Origin: Nephrocerus scutellatus
Taxonomy: Eukaryota > Arthropoda > Insecta > Diptera > Pipunculidae
Reading direction: 5' to 3'
NCBI GenBank assembly: GCA_947095585.1
Contig: OX352763.1
Location: 32,661,462 to 32,725,461 of the forward strand
Length of the DNA stretch: 64,000 bases
In this document: positions 44,107-55,480 of the stretch, one piece after another
How the letters are laid out: each line of letters begins with the position of its first letter
Position numbering within the stretch: the stretch's first letter is position 1
Translations under genes and position numbers: made by a program
Notes under the pieces: model-generated
The model's input: only the letters and a program-made list of their open reading frames with translations
The model's database searches: none
What the model was told of the DNA's origin: nothing

Positions 44107-44990
44107 ATGGACAGATGGAAGAACAAAGTAGCAGTTGTTACCGGCGCCAGTTCGGGAATTGGAGCTGCATGCTGCAAGGATTTGGCAAGAGCCGGAATGA
44201 TTGTGGTCGGTTTGGCTCGTCGAGAAGGACGAGTGATCGAGCTTCGTAATAGTCTCCCACCAGAAATCAAACCGAATTTGCATGCCATCAAATGTGATGT
44301 TACTAAAGAGGAGGATATTATCAGTGCTTTTCAATGGATTGAAAAAAATCTCGGTGGTGTCGCTGTTCTTATTAACAATGCTGGCATTGGCCCTACCGGG
44401 CAATTACTATCCGACAACAATACCGCTGACTTGAAGGCAATTCTTGATACCAATGTCTTGGGTGTCGCCCTATGCACACGGGAGGCTTTCCGCTCCATGA
44501 AGCTACGCAATTTCGATGGACACATTGTTCTTATGAACAGTATCGCTGGACATAACGTTCCTCAAATAGGTGGTGACTTTTCGCTTAACATTTATGCTGC
44601 TTCGAAATACGCCAGTACCGCAATGACCGAGGTCTATAGGCAGGAATTTTTGATTAACAAAACGAAAGTGAAAATTACTGTAAGACATAAACGATTTTTT
44701 TTTATTGGAGATTGACTGTTTACATGTTTTACTTTTCCTCCAAAGAGCATCAGTCCAGGCGCTGTGGACACAGAAATCTTAAGCGATGACATGAGAGCAA
44801 TTCTATCAAAGCAACCCTTCTTACGCCCCGAGGATGTTTCAGAAGCCGTTCTTTATTGCATTCAAACACCTCCCACAGTTCAGGTAATTGGCTAATTTAA
44901 ACAAGTTTTTTATATTTTTACACAATCATCAATGTGATACTTTTTTAGATTCATGAACTGACAATTAAACCAGTCGGGGAGATCGTGTAA
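44107..44990 (+). CDS. Short-chain dehydrogenase/reductase, farnesol dehydrogenase/DHRS11-like (paralog 4)
   Basis: Exons are 44107-44679, 44746-44883 and 44949-44990 (573+138+42 nt; 250 residues), introns 66 and 65 bp. TGASSGIG 12-19, RR 38-39, INNAGIG from 89, DTN 114-116, NSIAGH 144-149 and SPG 194-196 are present, and the tetrad residues N116, S145, Y163 and K167 are kept. Two oddities: the conserved Asp of the hDhxhNNAG motif is Ala at 86 (GGVAVLINNAG), and the active-site loop is YAASK rather than YPASK, with Ser at 170 where the others have Ile. It may be active but under relaxed or altered constraint. Closest to paralog 3. An ATTAAA poly(A)-type signal is at 45068. Confidence 0.95.
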
Positions 44991-45187
44991 GATCTGAGAA
45001 ATGTGTAGTTTTTAAGTACATCACAGAGGATTTTTATAAAGTTGAATTAAAACATCCTTCATTGGTTATTAAAATATTTATTTTTGTTTTATTTTTATCA
45101 GGCAATTCAACAGCAATTCAATAATATCATTATCAATTGTATCAGTATAGCACACTAAATTCGCTGTCCTCTATTCACTATACTGTC

Positions 45188-46785
45188 TTCTTCTTCTTCT
45201 CTATGGCCTATATCCCCTTGTGGGTCCTAGGGCCTCAACTACGTCGGCATCCAGATGATCCTTAATTCGCTCAAGTACTACTTTGGCTATTACTGCAGGA
45301 AGAACGCAAATGCTTCTCCAGTTTTCGAACTCCATAAGACTACCTTTTTTAGGAAGCTTGACAATCATTACCTTCTTCCACTCGTCGGGAAAACTTTCTG
45401 TCTGCCTCCCAAGCTCTCCCTACAAGAGGATATTAAAGCTCTGCTGATGTCGTTGCAGAGGCACACAGAAGCTCTGCGGGTATACCATCAAGTTCTACCA
45501 ACTAGTTGTTCTTTAATGCGTCAATCTCATATTTACTGGGAGTTAAGGTGCGAGTTCGAGAAATTGTTACTTCCAGCAGCTCCGTTTGATTTTAGTGCAT
45601 ATCGTTGGCGAATACACGGTTAAGGACCCTAGAAAAATACTCCTTCCATCGCTTGGGGTGAATCTCATCTGAAACGAGTACGGTACCATCTAGGCCTTTC
45701 ACCGGATGTTGGCTAGAACGGTGACCACCTGTCAGCTCTTTGAGTTCGAGAAATTGTTACTTCCAGCAGCTCCGTTTGATTTGAGTGCATATCGTTGGCG
45801 AATACACGGTTAAGGACCCTAGAAAAATACTCCTTCCATCGCTTGAGGTGAATCTCATCTGAAACGAGTACGGTACCATCTAGGCCTTTCACCGGATGTT
45901 GGCTAGAACGGTGACCACCTGTCAGCTCATTGGTGATTCCGAAACAGTTCTGCTATCGCACCTGCTCGCTACTTCCTCTGCTTCTGAGGCCAGGTTGTTA
46001 ATATAATTACGTTTGTCACGTCTTACACTACGCTGCACTTCTCTAATTTTTCTTCTATACATGGACTCTAGCTCGATCCTCGCTGCTGCTGGGGTATCTA
46101 CAATGGGAGCTTACGTTCTTCAATCCGCCTCCAGGTATCCTCGGTAAGCCACGTGCTGTGCCTTCCCTGGCTTTTACCAACAATACTTTCCGCACCAGAA
46201 AACATTTTTCACAGCTTTCCAATGTTCTTGCATGGTTGTCGGCAATAAGCTGCTGATTGCTTCCACTCCTTGCGATAAATGATCCCTTAATTGTTGGCGT
46301 ACTGACGCTCCGTACTCTTGTCCGAAATCTGGCCGATAAGATCCTGTCACCATGTGGGTGCCAGGAATGCTGTTGGAGTTAGCAGCAGACCCACTCCAGA
46401 TTCAAGGTAACTGTCGGAGTGGTTTGCCTGAGTAGAGTAGCACAGTGTTACACGTTGGGGATTGGTACTATCCCGCATCGAACCATCTTACTTCACTCAC
46501 TTTCAGTATGTCCAAATTATATCGAAGAAACTGACGTTCCAGTTGAAGAAATCTGACATTTTGAGGTCTTTCACTCCCTGAGTCAAGAAACGTCCTCACA
46601 TTCCAAAAACCAATCTTAATCCGGGTACAATAGCCAAAGGTCGTCATTATTCGATCATTACTTATCCGAGGAATTGTGTCGGTTTCACTAGCGGGCATAT
46701 TTCAGTACCGCAGGGTGCTAACCCACGTTACCTAGATCCTAGACTATAACCGCTAGACCGGTCGCACTTGCAATTTTATCCTACA
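45188..46785 (-). pseudogene. Endonuclease/RT LINE, minus strand, with internal duplication
   Basis: Reading right to left: KIGFWNVRTFLDSGSERPQN, LERQFLRYNLDILKVSEVRW (endonuclease start, about 46500-46620), then a linker with RRDKRNYINNLASEAEEVAS (about 46000), VLVSDEIHPKRWKEYFSRVL, and the RT start FPDEWKKVMIVKLPKKGSLM and ENWRSICVLPAVIAKVVLER (about 45260-45400). The 3' end is truncated soon after the first RT block and finishes in GAA repeats (TTCTTCTTCTTC on plus). Most of the endonuclease and RT are missing. Clade uncertain. Confidence 0.77.
45552..45928. repeat. Tandem duplication, 187 bp twice, inside the LINE
   Basis: 45552-45738 and 45742-45928 are nearly identical (differences include GATTTTAG/GATTTGAG and CTTGGGG/CTTGAGG), separated by TTT. 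The high identity against a badly decayed LINE shows that the duplication is younger than the element's decay. Confidence 0.9.
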
Positions 46786-46789
46786 TATA

Positions 46790-47389
46790 TAAGGATTTAT
46801 ACATATAGTTGCCCGGGGACCACCACTAGGAGGTAAAGCAAGCACCTTTTCACGAAATGGATTGTTGCGCTACTGGCTCAAACCAAGTTTTGAGAAGTCA
46901 GTAGTTTCCCGATCAATCGCAATGTAAATCCCCAAACGTAATCGAGCCTAAATTTTCATAATTTGAAAATCCCCGATCACTAAGTACCCTATCATCAGTC
47001 GACAGGCGGGAAGCTCACGTCTTGAGCATACAGCAACTAACACATTTTTTAAGAAACAAGTTTTTTAGGATTTTGATTTTTTTTTTCATTAGTTTATAGA
47101 TTTTTCCGGTCGAATTGAAACCCACCCAAAGCTATTGTAACAACATATATTGCCAAATTGTTGTTTTTAATAGACTGTTGAATGTAGGACGTGGACGTTT
47201 TTTTATTGGTCATAAATCATTTGATAAAACTTGAAAACAAGCTACATTTGTTTTTATACAAACACACCATTTGGGACATCAATTCGGTCTCTTTCCAATT
47301 AACTGACTCGTAAACTTCTTCACCAGATGTGTCCGAGGAGGAAGGTTATGTTGGAGTGACTGTCGGCTAAAAACCGACCCACTTACACC
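46790..47389. other. No recognisable gene
   Basis: Spacer with AT-rich and mixed parts; nothing assigned. Confidence 0.35.
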
Positions 47390-47700
47390 AGTAATGGTCC
47401 ATTGTGATACCACATAGATCGAGAAAATGTTTTCTCCTTACTCCTTGAACCAGTTGAAGCTCCGTATGAAGACTCCGCAGGAGACTTTTAACGTCAGTAT
47501 CAGACAGATCATTAAGGTCATTGTAAAAGAAGGCTCTGAGATGGAGTTTACATTTTTGACAGAGGGCTGCGCATGTATGAGAAGGTGAGGAACGGTCTTC
47601 TCATCTTCCTCGTGCATGCAGCTCCAGCAAAATTCATTTGTCAAGCCTTGCTGCATGTTTGCCTATGAGACAATGCCCAGTTATGACCGACCCCTATTGT
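47390..47700 (-). pseudogene. RNase H LINE C-terminal fragment (zinc knuckle), copy 3
   Basis: The minus strand reads GHCLIGKHAARL then FCWSCMHEEDEKTVPHLL, the zinc knuckle of the same LINE family as at 33046 and 61180, followed by a divergent tail. Truncated on the 5' side at about 47700. Confidence 0.68.
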
Positions 47701-49670
47701 AGCACCTATGTGCAATACGAAAAAAAAGAAATTAATAAAAATTCTATTTTAAAATAGTTTCGCATAGTAAAGACAGCAGCTGGCTGCCGGAAAAAATACT
47801 ATTGATTTATTGCAGTGGATTAATTACAACTTTGGTTCAATTGAAATTTGTTTTTGATACAAGTGACAAATTGCGTCCCATCGTTGCTGTTATTTGCTCG
47901 TTCGATCAGGCTACACAAACACATTGGCTATATGGATCATTAGGCCATAGGTCATAGGTCTCACATGCCATTTATGATCAAGCATTGCGTTTTTAAACCT
48001 GTGTACTTTAGGTTCAGTGCAGCTTCCATTTATTTTATCCGTAATCGTTTACCTTGATGCCGCTCTTGCCTCACTAATGAGTATTATGTAAGTGCTCTGC
48101 TAAACAGAATGCAGGCACACATAAAAGCTTGATGTTATTCTAATAATTTATCTGCATTCCATTATGCCATCCATTTTTGATGTAAACGTTCCATATGGTA
48201 TGGTTTATCTTTGATGAGATGCCGATTCTTCAAGATTCTTGTTCACTCTTTCTGGATTTTGCGGAGCTAACCAATCTATGGCTGTAAATAAAATCCTTCT
48301 AGGTGGAGGATAATGTAACAATTGCAGTTTAATACATTGTTTTACAGCAAAGATACATGATTAAATTTAAAAACCCCATTCAACACGTATTGTCTGCTTA
48401 ATATCATCTCTTTATGCTACCTGTAACCATCAGTGGGAATCATTAATATTTTAACTAACATAGAATGTAGTTATGGAGTCATAAAAATAACGCTTTACCT
48501 TATGATTAGATGTTTCTTAAACAACTGAAAATGTAGCCAAAGTGCCATATGGGATATTTAATATATCTTGTGTGAAAATAAGATTAATTTGTATGGCCCA
48601 ACTATAGCCCACAGAACTGCCTTTATTTGTTTCGCATGCAAGATTGTTATTAAGAAGGGGAACTTTACGCGTGCGGAATGGATGAATGCAGAAGAGAATG
48701 TTTGCTTATAAATTGAACTTATATTTTGGTAGACTGCTAAAAATATATATTGTATATATATTATGACAAATCGCAATTTCTTTATTGTCATAACGATCAC
48801 AAATTTCATAACAAAATCGTTCTCAGTGAGAAAGCTCATTTCTCTGGACTCTTTTTGGGGGGCTTTTTTGGGGAGTCTTCGGACTGTGTCAATAAATCAG
48901 AGGCTTTATATGACCTCAATACCAACATCGAACTCAATAATTCATAGGCGTGGTAAATGCGTGTGTGTGTGTTTACACACATTCTTTTGTTGGCACAAAA
49001 GGTTTCACCCATTCTGAATTGCTATGGAAAAGATAAGATGGGACAAATGGAAATAACCCAGGTCACTCACTCGGTCGCTCACGTTCGTATGGACGCACGC
49101 ACGTAACTCAGTAACTCTCTAACTTTTACATATACTCAGTATCGCTGATGTTAATGTGAATGCTAGTGATTCTCAAACTTTTGAATAATAACAGAGATAT
49201 AATAACCATAATGGCTGTAACTCTTTCAGTCTTTCAGTGATTCTCAAATTTTTAAATATAAATGGAGAAATATATATGCAGTAAGACAATTGATAAAGTA
49301 AAATAAACCAAACCCATGGCTAGCTGGCGGATACCACACTCGCCATAACATTATTCGCTGATTCACGAGATTCGATTGTTCTTGGGGATTATGGTCCTTA
49401 AAAAGACACAAACACAAGCACAAAAAGTAACACAACACAATTATAAAAATGTACGTTACACAGTACACACTATATACGTATACCAAACTCACGACTCCAG
49501 CAATCTGGGTCCACGGATGTTACAAAACTGTTTGAGAAATGAATTTCAATGTTTGAATTGAGGACTGTGCCACGCGTCACTAACACCGACAAATACAATC
49601 AAATTCTCTAATAGGTGTAACGTATGTATGTGTGCATAGTTTGAACTGGGTTAATTTGGAAAAAAAATAA
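47701..49670. other. No recognisable gene
   Basis: AT-rich spacer. A short GTGTGTGTGT run lies near 48961-48971. Minus frames at 48558-48839 and 49244-49492 are hydrophobic and featureless. Confidence 0.4.
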
Positions 49671-49674
49671 TATT

Positions 49675-49875
49675 CCAACTTTCAATAGTAAGTGTTGTCA
49701 TCGGAGATACACATGTGTTTAAAATTTGAAAAAAATCGGGTTAATTTTTAAATAACTTATATGGGCACCCCTCGGGCATCAGGGCCCCTTCGCTCAAAAA
49801 CTTATCACGATAATTTTTAAAAAAAAAAATTTGGAGTCCTACGGAAGCCGGGGCCCGGGGTCTTTATTATATTTT
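49675..49875 (+). repeat. Dispersed ~115-bp repeat, copy 4
   Basis: GTAAGTGTTGTCATCGGAGA, AAAATTTGAAAAAAATCGGG, GGGCACCCCTCGGGCATCAG and a GGGGCCCGGGGTC block. Roughly one and a half units of the family seen at 25741-26580. Confidence 0.78.
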
Positions 49876-49879
49876 AATT

Positions 49880-50400
49880 AATAAATTTAATTTTTCGGAG
49901 TTCCGAGTGTCGATACAACGGTCTGCCAGGTTGCTCGGGGATAAATTCCACCGGTCATCCGGAGTGGGACCTTATCGAACCTCGGAAACTCCATGGCATA
50001 GCCTTGGTGGTCGAGAGTGTGTTGACATAGGTCTTCGCCAACTTGTACACCTGGGGCTACTGGTTGCATCGGCGTGAAAACCGGTCGATGTTGTAGTGAG
50101 CTGTCAGCACTCGTGGAATCCTTCCGCAGAAAGATAAGCCGGGCAGCTCGAGAAGCACTTAATTATATATGTTCGTAAGATATTCTTTAACTTCAACCTA
50201 GGCAGGTTAGTTTGTAAGTAGATTAGTTAGATGAGTCATTTTAATATTTAAATATTAGATTAATAAAATATAGATGAGCTTACACCAGATAGATGATCAA
50301 TAGACAACACTCAATATATATGTTTCTTTACTCGGGTTTTTATTATTTTTTATTATTTTTTATGGTTTTATTACTTCATAAAAACACTTCTACTACATCT
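49880..50400. other. Unassigned GC-richer block and AT-rich spacer
   Basis: 49890-50150 is GC-richer and open on the minus strand for 60 codons (49887-50069; includes RMTGGIYPRATWQTVVS). It may be a transposon scrap, but I cannot name the family. Confidence 0.3.
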
Positions 50401-50641
50401 ACTCACCCCATCACTTGTTTTCCCACAAGACTCACGGGACACTTGGCAGCCTGTGAGGTCACCGCCAAAAATACCGGCGACCACGCACACAATCTACTAC
50501 GTAGCCCAAGGTGGCGAATAGAAATACTCCTAGATCCCTCCCCTTCGACCCCAAAACAAGACCACCCCCTCTTCCAACTACTCACCCCATCAGGTGTTTC
50601 CCCACAAGACTCACGGGTCACTTGGCAGCCTGTGAGGACAC
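50401..50641. repeat. Duplicated ~60-bp C-rich block, 179-bp period
   Basis: ACTCACCCCATCACTTGTTT at 50401 and ACTCACCCCATCAGGTGTTT at 50580 begin two similar blocks that both continue with CCACAAGACTCACGGGACAC or its variant, CTTGGCAGCCTGTGAGG. The 207-codon frame at 50293-50916 runs across both and is probably an artefact of the C-rich composition. Confidence 0.75.
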
Positions 50642-52769
50642 CCTCTCCATCCCCGCTCTTCTATATTACATCTATCTATCAAATGCAAGGTCTTCGAGTC
50701 AATCTCTTAAAAACAATAGGTAGCAGCCCACCAAGTCAACTCTATCAACACCATCCCCACACTAACCACCTACAAACATCCACCCTAACCGTGCCCACCA
50801 CAAAACAAAGTTTCAGCTACACATCGAATAAACGGCCTTCGAGCTATCCGCGACCAGACATACAGACATACTTTGTCTGCATACTGACATACAGACAACG
50901 TTTCATTATCATTTAACATTATGTGGAATAAAAAACGTTGTTTGTCTTATAAATTAAGGTGAATAACTTTAAATACACAACTCTTCGAAGCATTTTATTA
51001 TTTTGTCGCCGGATGACGTCATGAAGAGATAATAAAAAGTCTCTAGCATCTCTTGTATTACTTGTATCAAGGGTTATTGAGATATTAAAATTTAATCAGA
51101 TAAAAATATGCACTCACCATTAAATGTAAAATATATATATGACTTATACTAAGGTCCCACAGTCGTGTAGGACCTTTCTGCGGGCTCCACATCCTGGAGC
51201 GGGGTATATTTCTATGAATCTGCAAAATACATAAAATATTTTAATTAAATATAAGTTGGTTATGTTCTATAATGTGTAATTATAAGTAGTAATAAAAACA
51301 AACACACGCTGCCTCTCGATATTTCTATAGTTGTGTGTGATCGATTTTTTTTATTAGTTTACCAATAACGACGGCGCGGCGTAATAAAATGGTTGCGCCT
51401 TCCAGTTAAATGGTAGAACCATACACAATCCAAATCATCATCCGCTCTGATGAATGTAAATTTAAACTAATTAATACATAATGTCCATAAAAATAAAATT
51501 AATTTACTATATAAAGCGTTCATAACAAATCAATGGTTAGCCATAAAAAGTGGAATTTACAAAATAGCCGAAGCCGAAGCAGAGAAGAACGGAAACATGT
51601 TGACGCTCTGGAGCGCTCTGCGGGAATTGATGTGATGATGTTATGCGATGTGATGTGATGTGATGTGATGTGATGTGGGACTGTGGGTTTTAAGCGGCAA
51701 TATCAGCTTATGACTCAATCCAGCTTAGGAGAAGACCTTTAACAACTGCATACCGCACTATAGGAGGAAGAATTGCTGCAGCAAATCGATGATGATGATG
51801 ATGATTGTGGAGAAACATGAAGATTCGATCTGATCTGACGACAACGTCGATGTAACAGGCTGTAATGATAATTTCCATTTCTGATTATATTAGTTCGTCA
51901 GACATTGCCATTTTGAATCACATGTCTTTTGAGTGAGTAATTCCTGAAGCTCCAAGTATAAGCTTCTTCAATTCGCAGGACCAAATATAGAAAGATGAAG
52001 TGTTAGTTTTTTACCTATCATTAGTCTATTTAATATGCACTTAACAACACGAAAAGAAATCCAAATAATACAACAATCCACGAGTAAACATCCATATACG
52101 CGATTGTAGTCGTGCGCTGTGCTATGCCGCTATGATCGCCTTAGCATCAGCGTTCACACATCAACAGAATGTACGGGAATGCAACGTTAAAAGCTACCAG
52201 TATCTTCCAGACGATAATGTGTTTGTGATCCTTTGTGACGATTTGGTTTTTGTTCCATTTTACCAAATGGATAAATATCTTTTGAATTCATTTGACCATA
52301 AATACTCGTCATCATCTCGTCTTGTATGACTCTATTTGTAAAGTTGTTGTCGACGGGAATACATAATTCATTCGTGCACATATTTATACATACATACGGG
52401 AAATCCTTTGTGAATACAATAATAAGGAGTATCATTTTGTAGAAGTACATACTTCGAGTTATATATGGCTTTATATTTTTAACCAATTTAGTAACCCATT
52501 TTATATTGAACGTAATATTCATACTTCTTTCGTTAGTTATGGGTTTCTTTAACCCTACCATTATCAGGTCTTTTTTAAAAACTGTTATTAAACTTAACCC
52601 CAAATTGTTTGTCTGTTTCAACTTGTTTGATGTTGTTTTATAAAAACTATCACAAGTCCTAGTGAGCTGAGCTGATTTTGTCAGCAGCTCAGTTCAACTA
52701 GCCATTTCTAAGATCCGTGTATGCGTGTAAAATAAGCTCGTTTTAGCCAACTTTCACACCAATTTGTAC
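50642..52769. other. No recognisable gene; small microsatellites
   Basis: Contains a (GATGT)n run at about 51647-51676 and GATGATGATGATGATG at about 51788. Open frames (52132-52329 plus, 52187-52621 minus) lack features. Confidence 0.4.
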
Positions 52770-53130
52770 ACACAAATTGTAGCCTCATGGAACATTTCTA
52801 GTTTACCACGTGTGCCGCATGTCGCATGTAGCACGTATGACGCGTGTGAAAGTTTTTTTTTTCTTAAATTTCTTTTTTAATGAACTTTCACGAGTCCCAG
52901 AAAACAGTAATTTTGAGCACAGGTCAGTCTCATAGAAAATTTCTGAGACCCCACGTATGACGCGTGTGGTGTTGCGCCTTGTGAATTTTTTTTTTCAAAC
53001 TTTTTTAACTTCTTTTTAACATTCACACGTACAGAGAACTGCAATTTTGAGCGCAATCAGTCTTTTCAAATTCTTCAACTTCTTTGAAGTGCTTTTTAAT
53101 CAACTTTCAGACGCATAAATAAAATGTTTA
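52770..53130 (-). repeat. Inverted short relative of the ~150-bp satellite
   Basis: On the minus strand the same ingredients as at 4380-5410 occur in the same order: a CTCAAAATTACTGTTTTCTG-type block, AAAGTTAAAAAAG, and CACACGCGTCATACGTG motifs. About two and a half diverged units. Confidence 0.55.
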
Positions 53131-53470
53131 GCACGAAAAACTAGATTACATTTACTTGTGTTTGGATTATAAAAGGGCTAACAAATAAAGAAATTAATAA
53201 ACCGTCGCTAATTTTTTTACTCAGACGCATGTATCATGAAAGAATACCAAACCACTGCCGAATAGAAACGAAAATCAATGTTTTTCGTCAGCCAAATGAT
53301 AGTAAAAAAACAAAAACTGCACGCACTGTAATATTAACGGATCCTTAGGCATAGGTATGACCCAAATCGAGTCCTAAACATAGCTACCTTACTATAAGTA
53401 AGCTTGAATGCGTCATACAGAATAGATTATTTAGTTTGCCTGTTGTGTAATAGGACCAGTTTTTTAACAA
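53131..53470. other. No recognisable gene
   Basis: AT-rich spacer. Confidence 0.35.
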
Positions 53471-54106
53471 CAACCTGAGTACCCGGCATTGCACGATTGT
53501 AAAATTTGACACTAATATCGCCCCACCATTCTAATCATTTACACCCACAAACCCACCTCCCCAATTTTGCTGACTCCTTCCACTGAACATCTCCACATAG
53601 TGGCCACTTACCTTCACAATTTATCTCAGCGACTCCGAAAACTATGGGATAGACCCCAATGTCGGCCAGAGGTGTTTTACCCTCTCTATTCATCTCAGCG
53701 ACTCAACAATGGAAGAGACTAATATCGGCCACCACTCTCCCCATCCATCACCTATCTACCCCCTCCACAAGGAGGTGTCTACCTGTCATTTTTCACCTCA
53801 GCGACCCTGAAAACTCATCTCAACTATCTCTGCGACTCCGAAAACTATGGGATAGACCCCAATATCGGCCAGAGGTGTTTTAACCTCTCTATTCATCTCA
53901 GCGACCCAACAATGGACGACACTAAAATCAGAGTCTTAATATCACTATTCACCTCAGCAACCCAGAAAACTATAAAATCGGCATTAATATGGTCATCTCC
54001 CACCAAACGGGCACACCACTGAATCCTAAGGGTGTCCTAGTACCAACATCAATCGCAGTGACCCTATTTATCGGAAGTTTCAACAACACCAATCTATCCA
54101 TCACTA
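53471..54106 (+). repeat. C/A-rich repeat element starting at GAGTACCCGGC, left part
   Basis: Starts at about 53476 with GAGTACCCGGCATTGCACG, the inverted form of the terminus at 18370-18390. Inside, a ~203-bp period is visible: GCGACTCCGAAAACTATGGG at about 53629 and 53832, each followed by GATAGACCCCAAT and TCGGCCAGAGGTGTTTTA. The right part continues after the LINE insertion, at 55338. Confidence 0.6.
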
Positions 54107-55349
54107 GTTAGTTAGCTTAGTTAGTTAGTTAGATAAGATTTTTATTTCATAAAAAGATAGTTTGGTACATAATTATACATAGTTTTGGAGCCTATTTAAG
54201 TTTGGTCATTATTGACCGTCTATCCGATTGACATTTGCGATTTCTACATAAAATATAAGTTTACCAAACATAGTACATTTATAAATTTTAAATATTCGCA
54301 TAAAGAATTTAACAATAATATAACAAAAACTAATTATAATTGCATTTCTATTTTAAAAACTTTAATCCAAAATAAATTTTCTATATATTAACGCCTTCTT
54401 AGTGTAGTTGTATAACACGTTCCACCCATATTCTTCATTTAGAATGCTCAGTGTTCTCTCCTCGTCCAGCTCAGTTGCCCCGAAGTATACCAGACGGTAT
54501 TCTATTAAAATAGGGCATATAGCTACAAAGTGGAAAACGTCCTCCCTCACATTTAAGTTACATATATCGCGTAAAATTTGGCTCTTAAGGTTGTACCCTG
54601 ATCCTCCGTTGTTAAATTAAGACTGAAACCGCATTCAGTCGCTAAACTCGCCCAATTTTGATACAGATGACTTCTTCTTGAAATTATATGGTTGAGCACC
54701 AGCTTAGATAGCCTACCTTGTTCCATCTCAGTAACTTTAACTATATAATCAAAGTGCAGACGCAGAGCATCCAGAAAAAGAGGAGGTACCCCAGTCTCAA
54801 AGCGCAACGTTATCGCCACTTTCGTCACTGTACGACGATGAACATATAATTAGGAGTGTTGCTAGGTAAGTGAAAAATTCGTTTTAAGAAGTATCGAAGA
54901 AACCTTTTTAGCTCCTGAAAGGATTGGAAAACCTGGGCTCCGTATATTAGAATCGATTTTGATGTTGCAGAAAATATATTTTCTGTTTTGAGCTGTGGTT
55001 TATGCTTTTGTTAACAAAAAGCGACTTCAAACGGAAGATATTGCACGTTTTGCTTCCGATAATTTTGCATTGAGGTGTTTTTTCATATTGAGGTTGCCAG
55101 TTATAAGAACTCCCAGGTATTTCTATTCTCTCACTATTTCAATACGTTCGACTTGAAGGTACCACATTTCATTGCGTGAATATTTACCGCTTCCGCCTCT
55201 GAATATCATCATCTTTGATTTTTCAATATTAACACTCAGGGTCCACAGCTAGTCTGTTTATCATAAACTGTATACCATTGATTGTGTCAGAGAGGAAAAC
55301 GATGTCGTCAGCAAATATAAGCGCAGGGATCTTTACTTATCCACCACTA
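54095..55349 (-). mobile_element. LINE insertion inside the repeat, with target-site duplication
   Basis: Insertion 54107-55337 (minus strand). Direct repeats TATCCATCACTA (54095-54106) and TATCCACCACTA (55338-55349) differ at one base. The 3' end, at the left, has a (TAAC)n tail (GTTAGTTAG on plus). On both sides the sequence is the same C/A-rich repeat, confirming that it interrupts it. Confidence 0.8.
54362..55330 (-). pseudogene. LINE RT, 5'-truncated
   Basis: The minus strand begins at the catalytic region, ADDIVFLSDTINGIQFMINR (about 55300), continues through a thumb with MKKHLNAKLSEAKRAISS (about 55060), then LSKLVLNHIISRRSHLYQNW (54690), and ends with NVREDVFHFVAICPIL (54530), a C-H-C type terminal motif. 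Stops and frame changes break it. Related to the LINE at 6956-8470 by its C-terminal motif. Confidence 0.78.
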
Positions 55350-55480
55350 TTAATCTCGGCGATCCCGAAAACAATGGATTCGACACTAATAACGGAAGAC
55401 ACCAAAAGTGTTACTCTCTACCACCTATGTTTGATTCATATTGAAATTGGTCAAGGCATTCCATTGTTAGTTTCTCTTCT
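55338..55480 (+). repeat. C/A-rich repeat element, right part
   Basis: TTAATCTCGGCGATCCCGAA and CACTAATAACGGAAGACACC repeat the unit seen at 53690-53730, showing that the element resumes after the LINE. Confidence 0.55.

Noticed and set aside
50293..50916. 207-codon plus frame
   Set aside because: Runs across a duplicated C-rich block and an AT-rich leader; composition explains the lack of stops and no motif is present.
52187..52621. 144-codon minus frame
   Set aside because: AT-rich, no recognised motif, overlapping open frames on the other strand; treated as chance, though it cannot be excluded.
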